Source: Candidatus Uhrbacteria bacterium
Lineage (GTDB): Bacteria > Patescibacteriota > Patescibacteriia > JACRJV01
Reading direction: 5' to 3'
Assembly (NCBI GenBank): GCA_016215325.1
Contig: JACRJV010000015.1
Location: 1-51,518 of the forward strand
DNA: 51,518 bases
Both the position numbers and the translations under genes were made by a program. Under the pieces are notes generated by a model. It had not been told where the DNA came from. It searched no databases and was given only the letters and a program-made list of their open reading frames with translations. Below are positions 14,970 through 22,847 of the stretch, piece after piece (position 1 is the stretch's first letter; each line of letters opens with the position of its first letter).

Positions 14970-16511
14970 ATGATGCAAAAACGCATCGCGGTGGTGGGCG
15001 CCGGCATCAGCGGCCTTACGTGTGCTTGGGAGCTCCAGAAGGCCGGGCATGACGTGACGGTGTTTGAAGCCGCCGACCGCGTGGGCGGGCGCATGGGCAC
15101 GCGCCTCAAGGATGGGTTCCATTTTGATACGGGCACGAATTTTTTTATTGGGCAATATACGCAGACCAAGAAGCTCGGTGAAGAGCTTGGTGTTGGCGAT
15201 CGATGGCAGCCCATGGTCAAGGGGCGTCATGGATTGTTCCGGCATGGCAAGATCCATTGGCTTTCGTTAGAGCCTAAAAATTTTTTATCCGCCTACTCGT
15301 TTTTGTCGCCGGTCGCGAGGATCCGTTTTGTGTTGATGGCAGCCATCGCATATCGGAAATTCCCGGGAACAGATTTTTTTGATCTTTCGAACTGTCCGCC
15401 AGAACTGGACACCACGAGTGCCTATGATTTTGCACTCCGGTGGGGCGGGAAAGAAGTGGCGGATGCGCTCATCGATGGATACAATGCAACCTACGAGTTC
15501 CACAGCGCGAAGGAAATGAGCGTGACCGGACTTGTCGCGTTGCTGGGGTTGATGCTCAAAGACAACGAAGGATTTGCCATGTGGCATACCACCGGCGGGG
15601 AGATGCAAGTGCTGCCAGATGCGCTAGCGAGGAAGTTGACGGTACGGCTTCAATCACCTATTACTTTCATAAGGTCAACCGCCAAAGGCATTATTGTGCA
15701 TACCAGTTTAGGATATCAAGGAGATAAAGGGACAGAGGATTTACAGGATGCAAAGGGATTTGAGTCCCGCGAAGCGGGACAACCATACCCTTTATACCCT
15801 CGATATCCTCGGTCTCTCGATACCCTTGATACTCCTCCACAGAGCTACGACGCCGTCGTCCTGGCCACTACTGCGGACGTTACAAAAAAAATCTACCTCA
15901 ATCCTACCCCACCACAACGGAAGCTCCTTGATAGTGTCCACTATTCTTCAACGATTACGGTGAGTTTCCGCGTGCCATTGGAACGCGTCAAAGACTTGGC
16001 GATTATTACAGTACCGCATATTGAAAGCAAGATCATTAGTTCCTACAGCAACGAATCGACCAAAGGGACGACTGTGGGCGATCGGACCTTAGTGAATGTT
16101 TGGATTTGGGAGGACTACGCGCCAGAGCTGCTCAAAAAGACAGACGAAGAAATTTTTGCGATTGTTGGGGAGGAGTTACAACGGGTATGCCCCCCGTTAC
16201 AATCGCTGTCATTCCGGCCCGGGAGCCGGAATCCAGAAACGGCGACGTGGATCCCCGATCAGGTCGGGGATGACAATCGAACTGTGATCACCCCCCACGA
16301 TCTTGAGCGCCTCCCGGTGTCCATGCCCAAATATGAACATGGCTATATCACGAAGGTGGCGGAATTTTGGAAGAAGGGCGAAGCCCCGCAACATGCGGGG
16401 CAAGGCGACAATAATGTTTGGTTTTGCGGAGATTATTTAAACGCTCCCTGGGTGGAAGGGAGCGTTCGGATCGGTCAGCGAGTGGCTCGAATCATTCATG
16501 GCACCATCTAG
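14970..16511 (+). CDS. FAD-dependent amine-oxidase / protoporphyrinogen-oxidase-like protein with two repeat insertions
   Basis: 513 residues. The N-terminal Rossmann motif VVGAGISGLTCAWELQKAG and VFEAADRVGGRMG, and the C-terminal GDYLNAPWVEGSVRIGQRVA, are typical of flavin amine oxidases, phytoene desaturases and HemG/HemY-type oxidases. The substrate cannot be told. Two in-frame insertions interrupt the protein: a repeat at 15711-15837 (Pro/Tyr/Asp-rich, around YPLYPRYPRSLDTLDTP) and a palindromic repeat at 16208-16274 (around FRPGSRNPE and WIPDQVGDD). Without them the length would be near 445, normal for the family. The stop overlaps the opposite gene's stop in the palindrome CTAG. Confidence 0.85.
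   Translation: MMQKRIAVVGAGISGLTCAWELQKAGHDVTVFEAADRVGGRMGTRLKDGFHFDTGTNFFIGQYTQTKKLGEELGVGDRWQPMVKGRHGLFRHGKIHWLSLEPKNFLSAYSFLSPVARIRFVLMAAIAYRKFPGTDFFDLSNCPPELDTTSAYDFALRWGGKEVADALIDGYNATYEFHSAKEMSVTGLVALLGLMLKDNEGFAMWHTTGGEMQVLPDALARKLTVRLQSPITFIRSTAKGIIVHTSLGYQGDKGTEDLQDAKGFESREAGQPYPLYPRYPRSLDTLDTPPQSYDAVVLATTADVTKKIYLNPTPPQRKLLDSVHYSSTITVSFRVPLERVKDLAIITVPHIESKIISSYSNESTKGTTVGDRTLVNVWIWEDYAPELLKKTDEEIFAIVGEELQRVCPPLQSLSFRPGSRNPETATWIPDQVGDDNRTVITPHDLERLPVSMPKYEHGYITKVAEFWKKGEAPQHAGQGDNNVWFCGDYLNAPWVEGSVRIGQRVARIIHGTI
15711..15837. repeat. In-frame short-period hairpin in the FAD oxidoreductase gene
   Basis: Left arm GGATATCAAGGAGATAAAGG with later GGATG and AAAGGG words; inner perfect hairpin GTCCCGC-GAA-GCGGGAC (15764-15780); right arm CCCTTTATACCC, CGATATCC and ATACCCTTGATACTCC. 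The words are the same as those of the arms around the four-helix-bundle gene at 8003. It contributes about 42 residues and keeps the frame. Confidence 0.8.
16208..16274. repeat. GTCAT...ATGAC palindromic repeat in the same gene
   Basis: Starts GTCATTCCGGCC, ends CGGGGATGAC, with an inner ATCCCCGATCAGGTCGGGGAT-like palindrome. It translates in frame near FRPGSRNPE and WIPDQVGDDN. This is a second, longer class of repeat, distinct from the short-period hairpins. Confidence 0.8.
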
Positions 16512-16852
16512 TTGGGATTTTCTTTGAGAATGCGGACGATTTCCTGGATTGCCTCATGCAACTGCCGTTGTTCTGAAGGTTCGCTGCTGTTTTCTTTCGG
16601 CGCTCCGGGGTCCCACGCGCTCAAATAATCACTAAATTTTGAATTACCCCGAATCTCCTTAGCCGCAAGCTGGCGTGACGAAGGGCTTAATTTTTGGAGT
16701 TCGTCGATGATAAGAGCGCGCAAATGGCGCGCTGACGGAGCCTGTTTAATAGAGTATGTGTCCGCAAGCGTGGTAATTTCCCGCGCTACACGATGCGGAT
16801 CACGTTCGGGTGGAGTAACTTTTTGTTCTCCGACGGGCATCTTTGGATCCAT
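16508..16852 (-). CDS. Hypothetical protein, 114 residues
   Basis: I do not recognise this protein. It is charged and helical-looking: a Pro-rich N-terminus, IDELQKLSPSSRQLAAKEIRG in the middle, and a Glu/Ile-rich C-terminal helix (LHEAIQEIVRILKEN). No signal peptide, membrane segment or cysteines. It is read in the same direction as the phytoene-desaturase-like gene ending 8 bases upstream of its start, so it is probably in that operon. Its stop overlaps the stop of the convergent FAD gene. Compact packing on both sides supports it as a real gene. Confidence 0.65.
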   Translation of the reverse strand: MDPKMPVGEQKVTPPERDPHRVAREITTLADTYSIKQAPSARHLRALIIDELQKLSPSSRQLAAKEIRGNSKFSDYLSAWDPGAPKENSSEPSEQRQLHEAIQEIVRILKENPN

Positions 16853-16859
16853 AGGGGAA

Positions 16860-18554
16860 CTATAAATTGATATTAATAAGTTCTTTCTTCTGTTGGATCG
16901 CAGTGCGAATGCGCCCTACCAGTTCATCATCGGTGGGTGCTGTTGTTGTATCGTAGAATCGATCGCCGGTCAACTGCATATAGAGGTTCATCCCCGTGCC
17001 GGTCGTCCCATGGAATCCCGCAAAGCCGCTGGACGCATTGCACCAAAAGAGATTCGGGAAGGGGGTTTCCGCCTTGAGGCGTTTGAGGCCGACTTGTCGG
17101 GGGCTGAGGGAGGATCCGTACGCAGTGCCGAATGGAGCCATGCAGAAATCTTCGTTGGTCGTGGAGGTTCCGACGCTCTTGACCGCAATATGCTGGCGCA
17201 GGTTTGGGATGTAATGTTCTTGAACAAGGTCGAGGAGCCGGTCGGCGAGCATCAATTTTTCTTTGTTATACTCCACATAACTTTTTTCTTGGAGTTTTTT
17301 AAAGTACTCGTAGCTGGCGAGCGTCGCAATCTCCATGTTCTGGGCGCCGGGGGGAGTATTGCTCGGGTCGTTAGTATGCAGCGCCGGGGTAGAAATAAAA
17401 AACCATGGATTGGTAAAGTTGTGTTCTTGGAGCTGCTCTTTCCACATTTGATTCATGTCCCATTGCTTCAAATGCCAGATATTGAATTTTCCAAAGCCGT
17501 GCGAACGCAAGTCAAAGCCGGGCTTGAGTCCAAGATAGATCATCATTCCTGCGGGGGAATACGCATACTCGAGAGACTCGCGGTAGGAAGGGGGGAAATA
17601 GTCGCGGCCGATAAGATTGTTGGCCGCGCGTTGCGGATCGCCGTTGCAGATATACGTCGTTGCGGTAAACACTTTACCGTTGGCTGTTTCTACGTTTGCA
17701 ATACGCCCACTCTCCACGTTGATTTTTGTCACGGACGTTTCATAGTAAATGTCATTGCCGTGGTCCGTGATAAATTGCGCGTAGCGGTCGATCACGCCCT
17801 TAAAATGCTTTGTGGGATAATATGCGCCGGTATTGTACCCGCCAAATAACCCGACAAATGAAAAAATCGACAATTCGTTGGGGGGCGCCATCATGTCGCC
17901 CGCATTGGCAATGAGTACGGCTTGTGCTTGTTTGGACAATCCGCAGTGATTAAAGACATCTTGGAGTGTAGCGTTTTTGAGCCATAACCAAAGGTGCATG
18001 GGCGCTTGGAATGGGCCCCGCAGCGGAATTTCCCACCACCGGATTTTTCGGTCCGGCAGATTGCGCCCTTCGCGTCGGATTGTTTGGAGGGCGTGCACAA
18101 ATCGTTGCATCGGACCCCGCTGGTCTGGGTATGCTGCCACAATATTCTCGATAAGTTGATCGTACCCATAGGGGATGGTGACGGTCTTCCCATCCGGCAG
18201 TGCCATGTGGTCGTACCCCTTGGGATCAAAGAGCTCAAAGGTGAGTTCTTTTTCCAGTCCGATTTTTTTGAGGAATTCATAAATGCGACCACCCGGAGCG
18301 CACCCCCAGATGTAATGGATTTGGGCGCAGAAGTGATAATCGCCCATCTTAAAACTATGGGCATACCCTCCTGGCAAATCATGCGCTTCGAGCATACAAA
18401 CGCGTTTTCCTGCGTTGGCAAGGAGGGCCGCGCATGTGAGCGCGGAGTTGCCCGTGCCAATAAACAAGTAGTCGTACTCACGACCCTCTTTAAATCGAGC
18501 ATCTTGAGCGGCGCGTTGTTCTGGGGTGAGTGCGCCGGTGGAATGGTGCTTCAT
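16860..18554 (-). CDS. Phytoene desaturase / carotenoid-isomerase-like FAD protein
   Basis: 564 residues. Dinucleotide-binding motif DYLFIGTGNSALTCAALLAN followed by the acidic strand end VCMLEAHDLPGGYAHSF; C-terminal GFHGTTGTGMNLYMQLTGDR closes the FAD site. The architecture is that of the CrtI/CrtISO/RetSat-like family. No other carotenoid genes are in the window, so the substrate may be another polyprenoid or lipid. The gene follows msrB on the minus strand (start at 18554, msrB stop at 18556), an oxidoreductive pairing. No repeat insertions are visible in this one. Confidence 0.85.
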   Translation of the reverse strand: MKHHSTGALTPEQRAAQDARFKEGREYDYLFIGTGNSALTCAALLANAGKRVCMLEAHDLPGGYAHSFKMGDYHFCAQIHYIWGCAPGGRIYEFLKKIGLEKELTFELFDPKGYDHMALPDGKTVTIPYGYDQLIENIVAAYPDQRGPMQRFVHALQTIRREGRNLPDRKIRWWEIPLRGPFQAPMHLWLWLKNATLQDVFNHCGLSKQAQAVLIANAGDMMAPPNELSIFSFVGLFGGYNTGAYYPTKHFKGVIDRYAQFITDHGNDIYYETSVTKINVESGRIANVETANGKVFTATTYICNGDPQRAANNLIGRDYFPPSYRESLEYAYSPAGMMIYLGLKPGFDLRSHGFGKFNIWHLKQWDMNQMWKEQLQEHNFTNPWFFISTPALHTNDPSNTPPGAQNMEIATLASYEYFKKLQEKSYVEYNKEKLMLADRLLDLVQEHYIPNLRQHIAVKSVGTSTTNEDFCMAPFGTAYGSSLSPRQVGLKRLKAETPFPNLFWCNASSGFAGFHGTTGTGMNLYMQLTGDRFYDTTTAPTDDELVGRIRTAIQQKKELININL

Positions 18555-18555
18555 A

Positions 18556-18954
18556 TTATTTTTTTATAAAGCAGAGTGCCCCCGAATTAATACAATATCG
18601 TTTGCCAGTGGGGGTTGGACCATCGTCAAATACATGGCCGAGGTGCCCACCGCAGTGGGAGCAGACAACTTCGGTGCGAACCATCCCATGAGATCGGTCC
18701 TCGCGTAATTCCACGCGACCCTCTTGTGCAGCCTGATAAAAGCTTGGCCATCCAGTGCCGGAATCAAATTTGGTTTCTGAAGTAAATAAATCCATTCCGC
18801 ATCCGACGCATTGATACATCCCTGTTTTGTGATTATTGTAGAGTTCTCCGCTAAACGCCGGCTCGGTGCCTTTTTCGCGTAAGATTTTGTATTGTTCGGG
18901 CGTGAGTTTTTTCTTCCAGTCGTCGTTGGTCATTCTTGTTGAGTCGCTGCTCAT
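18556..18954 (-). CDS. msrB: Peptide methionine-R-sulfoxide reductase MsrB
   Basis: Reduces R-methionine sulfoxide in proteins. 132 residues. Zinc-binding cysteines C49/C52 (CVGC) and C98/C101 (CSHC), the [11 protein letters not shown] tract, GHVFDDGP, and catalytic C121 in RYCINS are all present. A second ATG at residue 8 ([10 protein letters not shown]) would also give a full domain. It lies 19 bases after the DNA glycosylase gene and immediately before the phytoene-desaturase-like gene. Its downstream neighbour starts one base after its stop. Confidence 0.96.
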   Translation of the reverse strand: MSSDSTRMTNDDWKKKLTPEQYKILREKGTEPAFSGELYNNHKTGMYQCVGCGMDLFTSETKFDSGTGWPSFYQAAQEGRVELREDRSHGMVRTEVVCSHCGGHLGHVFDDGPTPTGKRYCINSGALCFIKK

Positions 18955-18973
18955 AGAGGGTAGGGTGTATTGA

Positions 18974-19678
18974 TCACTGTCTCATGTATGCGCGTCGTTT
19001 CGCCTCAGGCAGCCGCTCAATGGCATACCGCAACATTGTCCTTGGCATGGCGGGCGCATGCCGGTTCAAGAATTGTTTGAGAGTTGCTTCATCGCGTTTG
19101 CCGACCTCCCTCAACATCCATCCGACTCCTTTTTGGATTAGGTCGTGCGGGTCCTGTAAGAGAATTGTAGCAATTGAGAGTGTGGTGTTAAAGGATCTGT
19201 GAGCGATAAAGTCCAGAGTGGCAATAATTGAAATGCGACGTTCCCAGACGTTTTTGGAAGCCGCCATGCCTGTAAGGACATCATGGGGTTTCTCGCGGAG
19301 ATATCGCCCGACAATTTTATGGGCTGAGCAGTCCACCAAATCCCAGTTGTTGATCCATCGCGTGTTGGCTAGATAGAAGCGGTACTGGTGTTTCTGTTGG
19401 ATGGATGAGGATCGACCGAATTGATCCACAAGAATGTAGAGCGCAATCTGCCGTTGTTCATGGTAAGGGTTTTTGAGCAACCGTTGGAGATCCGGCAGTG
19501 GCAGCAACCGAAATTCTTTCGCAATGTCGTGCATTTGGCGACTGGTAAGGCCGAGGAATTGGTCGCCTTCCCCATACTGTCCTTTCCCTGTTTTAAAAAA
19601 CCACCGATTGGTGGCGGCGCGCTTGGGGTCGGCCAATGCTTTTGTTTTTCGTTGGAGTTGAGTTACGAGCTCATCCAT
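18974..19678 (-). CDS. DNA alkylation repair protein, AlkD-like HEAT-repeat glycosylase
   Basis: 234 residues. AlkD-type enzymes excise N3- and N7-alkylpurines using stacked HEAT-like repeats rather than base flipping. Diagnostic residues are W112 and D116 in NNWDLVD and W187 in [14 protein letters not shown], which match the catalytic-site positions known for the family; GEGDQFLGL near the N-terminus is also characteristic. It heads a minus-strand operon with msrB and the FAD protein, perhaps a damage-repair theme. The gene begins about 38 bases downstream of tRNA-Ser in the same direction. Confidence 0.92.
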   Translation of the reverse strand: MDELVTQLQRKTKALADPKRAATNRWFFKTGKGQYGEGDQFLGLTSRQMHDIAKEFRLLPLPDLQRLLKNPYHEQRQIALYILVDQFGRSSSIQQKHQYRFYLANTRWINNWDLVDCSAHKIVGRYLREKPHDVLTGMAASKNVWERRISIIATLDFIAHRSFNTTLSIATILLQDPHDLIQKGVGWMLREVGKRDEATLKQFLNRHAPAMPRTMLRYAIERLPEAKRRAYMRQ

Positions 19679-19715
19679 ATACCGCTATCAAAATCGATGG
19701 CATCAAAAGTCGATT

Positions 19716-19801
19716 CGGAAGGGGAGGGATTCGAACCCTCGAAGGCTTTCGCCTTACCGGTTTTCGAAACCGGCGCACTAGACCAACTATGCGACCCTTC
19801 C
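19716..19801 (-). tRNA. tRNA-Ser (CGA)
   Basis: Read on the minus strand: acceptor GGAAGGG pairs with CCCTTCC, the anticodon arm is CCGGT-TTTCGAA-ACCGG (anticodon CGA), a long variable arm (AAGGCGAAAGCCTT) marks class II, and the T arm is GAGGG-TTCGAAT-CCCTC. The discriminator is G, as usual for serine. CCA is not encoded. Confidence 0.95.
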
Positions 19802-19886
19802 AAGTATTTGCATCAAATTCGGTTGATGTGTTCGTACCAACGATTGTACTGAAGAATCCCTGTTCAGTCCAGTAAGAGCGAGAGCC

Positions 19887-19915
19887 TTGTCGATCCATCT
19901 AAAACACTCTATACT
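19887..19915 (+). promoter_or_regulatory. Promoter of the copper operon, nearly leaderless
   Basis: TTGTCG (19887-19892) and TATACT (19910-19915) separated by 17 bases, 12 bases before the ATG at 19928. Transcription would start about 5 bases upstream of the start codon. A small palindrome ATACT-ACG-AGTAT (19911-19923) overlaps the -10 and could be an operator; that is a guess. Confidence 0.6.
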
Positions 19916-19927
19916 ACGAGTATTACT

Positions 19928-20341
19928 ATGATGTCGTCCTCGTTATCATCAATTGGTAAAATTATCGCCACGGGCGCAATGGCATCGGTTTTGGTATTGT
20001 CCACCGTAGGGATGCATGGCATGATGGGATCTGATGGGTCGATGGCTTCCTGCCCCTTTATGAGCGATGCAAAGGTTGTGTGCTCGATGCCCGTCATGGA
20101 GCACCTTTCGCAATGGCAGGCAATGACCCGTTCGGTGGCCCCCGAGGGGGGAGCGCTCTTAGCACTACTGCTGTTGTTGGTATTTGGGGCCATTCAATCC
20201 ATCCGTCCATTACAATTGCTCAACCCGCCGAATTCACCCCCGAGTGCTTTCCTTCGCTGGTATCAGTTACGGATTCGTTCTTTGGATCGAATTTTGATTG
20301 CTTTTTCACACGGAATCCTCAACGGCAGACTCTTCGCCTAG
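19928..20341 (+). CDS. Small Met/Cys-rich membrane protein of the copper operon
   Basis: 137 residues, family unknown to me. N-terminal hydrophobic segment (about 8-30), then a likely copper-binding exposed loop rich in Met, His and Cys (MHGMMGSDGSMASC, followed by CSMPVMEH), a strongly hydrophobic second membrane segment (ALLALLLLLVFGAIQSI) and a basic C-terminal tail. The Met/Cys/His loop and the position as first gene before an HMA/SafE/cupredoxin fusion and CopA suggest a periplasmic-side copper sensor or chaperone. The promoter is directly upstream. ATG 19931 is an alternative start. Confidence 0.7.
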   Translation: MMSSSLSSIGKIIATGAMASVLVLSTVGMHGMMGSDGSMASCPFMSDAKVVCSMPVMEHLSQWQAMTRSVAPEGGALLALLLLLVFGAIQSIRPLQLLNPPNSPPSAFLRWYQLRIRSLDRILIAFSHGILNGRLFA

Positions 20342-20414
20342 TTCAACCGCGCTCAGTGCATTGATGCATGAGAGGTGTTTTGGATTAGGTTTTTTATTTC
20401 TTTATGAAGACTGT

Positions 20415-22064
20415 ATGCACGTCATTAAGCTCATCGTTGGGGGACTCGGTGGTCAGCAAGAGAACGCACAATTAGCGATAGCGTTGCTCAAGGGATACCG
20501 AGGGGTTACCCAAGTGGATGTGAATATTCAGAAAGGACTTGTGCGCATCGTGAGCACCGAACCTGTGGAGATCTCTCGACTTCAAGGACTCCTTCGGCCG
20601 CACCATCTCGACCTCCTCCCGATTGCTGCGCAGCCGGTTAATGCCGATAGTTCTACTCCAGCGTCTTCTCAGATTTTAAAAGTCGCTATCGAGGGCATGA
20701 CCTGCCACAGTTGCGAGGTGATGATTGAACGCGCCTGGAAAAAATTACCCGCAATAAAAAAAGTCGAGGTGGATGCAACACGGGGACGAGCGCGCATCAT
20801 CACCCATGGAATACCCCCGATGATTGCCCAACTCCAAAATGCTCTAGGCGAAGAAGAATATCGAGTCAAAGCCATTCTTCACCAAGATCGTCCAGCATCT
20901 CCTTCTGCCAGCCCTTCGCGACCATCCATGATGCAATTAGTGGGGATCTTCGCTTTGGTGCTGCTGCTGGGAAAACTGTTCTTCCGGTTGGGGCTCCTAC
21001 AACCCACAGTGACGCTCGGAGCGTCCATGACGGTCGGCGCGGTGCTTCTTCTTGGATTGGTTGCCGCGAGTTCTTCGTGTATTGCCGTTTCCGGTGGGCT
21101 TCTCCTTTCTTCAGCAGCGACATTCAATCGGCGGTATAGCTCGACAATCTCTTCTGTCCAACGCATGCGTCCGGTGCTCCTATTTGTGGGTGGCCGTTTG
21201 CTCTCGTATGCACTCCTCGGCGGCATCATCGGACTCGTGGGCAAAGCGCTCACCCCCTCACCGCTTGTCGTCGGGGCCGTCACCATCCTTGCCGCCGTAT
21301 CCATGCTCGTAATGGGGTTAGAAATGTTGCACCTCTCTCCCGCATGGCTCAAGCGCATCCTCCCGCACAGCCCCAAGCGCCTCTCGCATGCCGTGATGGA
21401 CATGGAAAATGGAACTCCGCGATGGTGGACGCCGGTTCTTTTGGGCGCTGGAACATTTTTTCTTCCTTGCGGGTTTACACAAGCTCTTCAACTTTACGCG
21501 CTCACCACTGGGAGCGCACTCACGAGCGGAATGTTGCTCTTTGCTTTCGCGCTTGGCACGGCACCGGCGCTCTTGGCGCTGGGTTGGGCATCCAATTCCC
21601 TCAAAGGGGCTGCCGGACGATTCTTCTTCCAATTCTCCGGGGCGCTCGTTGTGGTGTTGGGTTTCTGGAACATTCAGAATGGGTTTGCGATTACGGGCTA
21701 CCCGCTTTCGCTACCAACATGGGACAAGATTGCTGTGGCTCGTGGGATCAATACTGAATTCTCCGATCCGTATGTAACGTTTGATGGCAAGCAGCAGGTT
21801 GTGAAAATGACCGTTACCAATACCGGATACACACCAGAGCAATTTACGCTGCGCTCTGGGGTTCCCACGCGATGGGAGGTGGATGCCAAGAACACCGGTG
21901 GGTGTCTGACGGTCCTTCAAGCGCCGCAACTGGGCATCCGGAAATTATTACAGCCCGGAACAAACACTATTTCCTTCACTGCCCAACAGCCCGGGACGTA
22001 TGCCTTTAGCTGCTCCATGGGGATGTATCGGGGCACGATCACCGTTGTTGCCCATGGCTCCTAA
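20415..22064 (+). CDS. HMA - SafE/TauE-like membrane - cupredoxin fusion protein
   Basis: 549 residues. Layout: residues 1-70 are a degenerate HMA-like fold without CxxC; residues ~88-155 are a heavy-metal-associated domain with GMTCHSC (C97, C100); ~170-440 are six or more membrane helices resembling the sulfite-exporter TauE/SafE or UreH-like transporters (GGRLLSYALLGGIIGLVGKA; FFLPCGFTQALQLYALTTGS); ~445-549 are a cupredoxin with CLTVLQAPQLGIRK and a terminal CSMGMYRG copper site. It probably hands copper across the membrane, next to CopA. The frame is open about 117 bases upstream of 20415, but HMA-like sequence starts there. Confidence 0.85.
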   Translation: MHVIKLIVGGLGGQQENAQLAIALLKGYRGVTQVDVNIQKGLVRIVSTEPVEISRLQGLLRPHHLDLLPIAAQPVNADSSTPASSQILKVAIEGMTCHSCEVMIERAWKKLPAIKKVEVDATRGRARIITHGIPPMIAQLQNALGEEEYRVKAILHQDRPASPSASPSRPSMMQLVGIFALVLLLGKLFFRLGLLQPTVTLGASMTVGAVLLLGLVAASSSCIAVSGGLLLSSAATFNRRYSSTISSVQRMRPVLLFVGGRLLSYALLGGIIGLVGKALTPSPLVVGAVTILAAVSMLVMGLEMLHLSPAWLKRILPHSPKRLSHAVMDMENGTPRWWTPVLLGAGTFFLPCGFTQALQLYALTTGSALTSGMLLFAFALGTAPALLALGWASNSLKGAAGRFFFQFSGALVVVLGFWNIQNGFAITGYPLSLPTWDKIAVARGINTEFSDPYVTFDGKQQVVKMTVTNTGYTPEQFTLRSGVPTRWEVDAKNTGGCLTVLQAPQLGIRKLLQPGTNTISFTAQQPGTYAFSCSMGMYRGTITVVAHGS

Positions 22065-22073
22065 TAAAAATAT

Positions 22074-22271
22074 ATGACAAATTCTTCTGTTCCTTTCGAT
22101 CCTGATTTCGATGGAACACCATCGACACCATCGTCATCGCATACTCCGAATCGCGGAGTATTCGGTGCGTTGTCGGCAAAGCAGACATTTATTGTGGGAG
22201 TGCTCACAACGTTTGGGATTGCCTGTGCGATTGGATTTTTCGTGTTGTTAAAAATGATGTTGCAAATATGA
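22074..22271 (+). CDS. Small single-pass membrane protein, 65 residues
   Basis: A polar Pro/Ser/Asp-rich N-terminus (1-35) is followed by a single hydrophobic helix (about 38-62, FIVGVLTTFGIACAIGFFVLL) with one cysteine. No known family. It starts 10 bases after the fusion gene stop, inside the copper operon, and its stop codon overlaps the next small ORF by ATGA. The function is unknown; the operon position suggests a subunit or accessory of the copper transport machinery. Confidence 0.65.
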   Translation: MTNSSVPFDPDFDGTPSTPSSSHTPNRGVFGALSAKQTFIVGVLTTFGIACAIGFFVLLKMMLQI

Positions 22272-22333
22272 ATCACGACCATGACCCTCCAGAGGGAGTG
22301 TTTGTGTGTCCAGAATGCGGATTTGACAAATAG
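22268..22333 (+). CDS. Candidate 21-residue His/Cys mini-protein
   Basis: ATG at 22268 overlaps the upstream stop (ATGA) and encodes MNHDHDPPEGVFVCPECG then FDK, ending at 22333. The CPECG knuckle with two flanking histidines resembles half a zinc ribbon or rubredoxin-type metal site. Such overlap usually means translational coupling. It is too short for routine gene finding. A perfect hairpin follows immediately. Metal-handling within the copper operon is a reasonable but unproven role; it could also be a chance ORF. Confidence 0.5.
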   Translation: MNHDHDPPEGVFVCPECGFDK

Positions 22334-22353
22334 GATATAGGGGTATATCCTAT
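22330..22353. repeat. Perfect 10-base hairpin with GGGG loop
   Basis: ATAGGATATA (22330-22339), GGGG, TATATCCTAT (22344-22353). It follows the mini-protein stop and lies inside the operon, so it could be an RNA-processing or attenuation structure; no U-run follows. The GGATAT word resembles the arms of the 7955-8445 element. Confidence 0.7.
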
Positions 22354-22387
22354 AAATGTTTCTCTATTCATAAGCGCCAGTAATTTT

Positions 22388-22750
22388 ATGGTATCGAGCA
22401 ATCTTATTGTTATAATAGCCGGTTTTACGGGCATTATCTTCACGTATTGGTTTTTCTTTATGAAACAAGATACCGAAGTCATCGTCACTGATGCCGTCGA
22501 TATTACTGTGGAGGGAGGGTATTCTCCCGCATCGATTGTTTTACAAAAGGACAAAATGACCAAAATCACGTTCCTACGGAAAGACCCCAGCCCGTGCTTG
22601 GAGGAAGTCGTACTTTCTGATTTCAATATCCGAAAAACGCTACCATTGAACCAACCCGTGACAATCGAACTCACGCCCCGCAAAACCGGTGAATTCCCAT
22701 TCTCCTGCGGCATGAACATGTTCCATGGGAAAATCATTGTCAAAGATTAA
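22388..22750 (+). CDS. Membrane-anchored cupredoxin
   Basis: 120 residues. One N-terminal membrane helix (about 5-24, [19 protein letters not shown]), then a cupredoxin-like domain: [42 protein letters not shown] and a terminal [12 protein letters not shown] that supplies Cys, Met and His ligands (C, M, H). Very similar in pattern to the C-terminal domain of the fusion protein at 20415 (CSMGMYRG). It likely delivers or buffers copper outside the membrane and precedes copA. Confidence 0.88.
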   Translation: MVSSNLIVIIAGFTGIIFTYWFFFMKQDTEVIVTDAVDITVEGGYSPASIVLQKDKMTKITFLRKDPSPCLEEVVLSDFNIRKTLPLNQPVTIELTPRKTGEFPFSCGMNMFHGKIIVKD

Positions 22751-22838
22751 CGAAAAACGAATCTGGTACGAATTTACGAATAAACATTCGTCGTATTTGC
22801 AACAATCAAATAGCAATTGCCGATTCGTTAATAGGCGA
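22750..22838. repeat. ACGAAT-type imperfect hairpin upstream of copA
   Basis: Words ACGAATCTGG, ACGAATTTACGAATAAAC on the left face ATTCGTCGTATTTGC and CGATTCGTTAATAGGCG on the right. It fills the cupredoxin-copA gap. The pairing is weaker than in the other hairpins. Confidence 0.5.
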
Positions 22839-22847
22839 TTATCCTCT

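Noticed and set aside
16893-17849. Plus-strand ORF opposite the phytoene-desaturase-like gene
   Set aside because: The minus frame has full FAD motifs; the plus frame has none.
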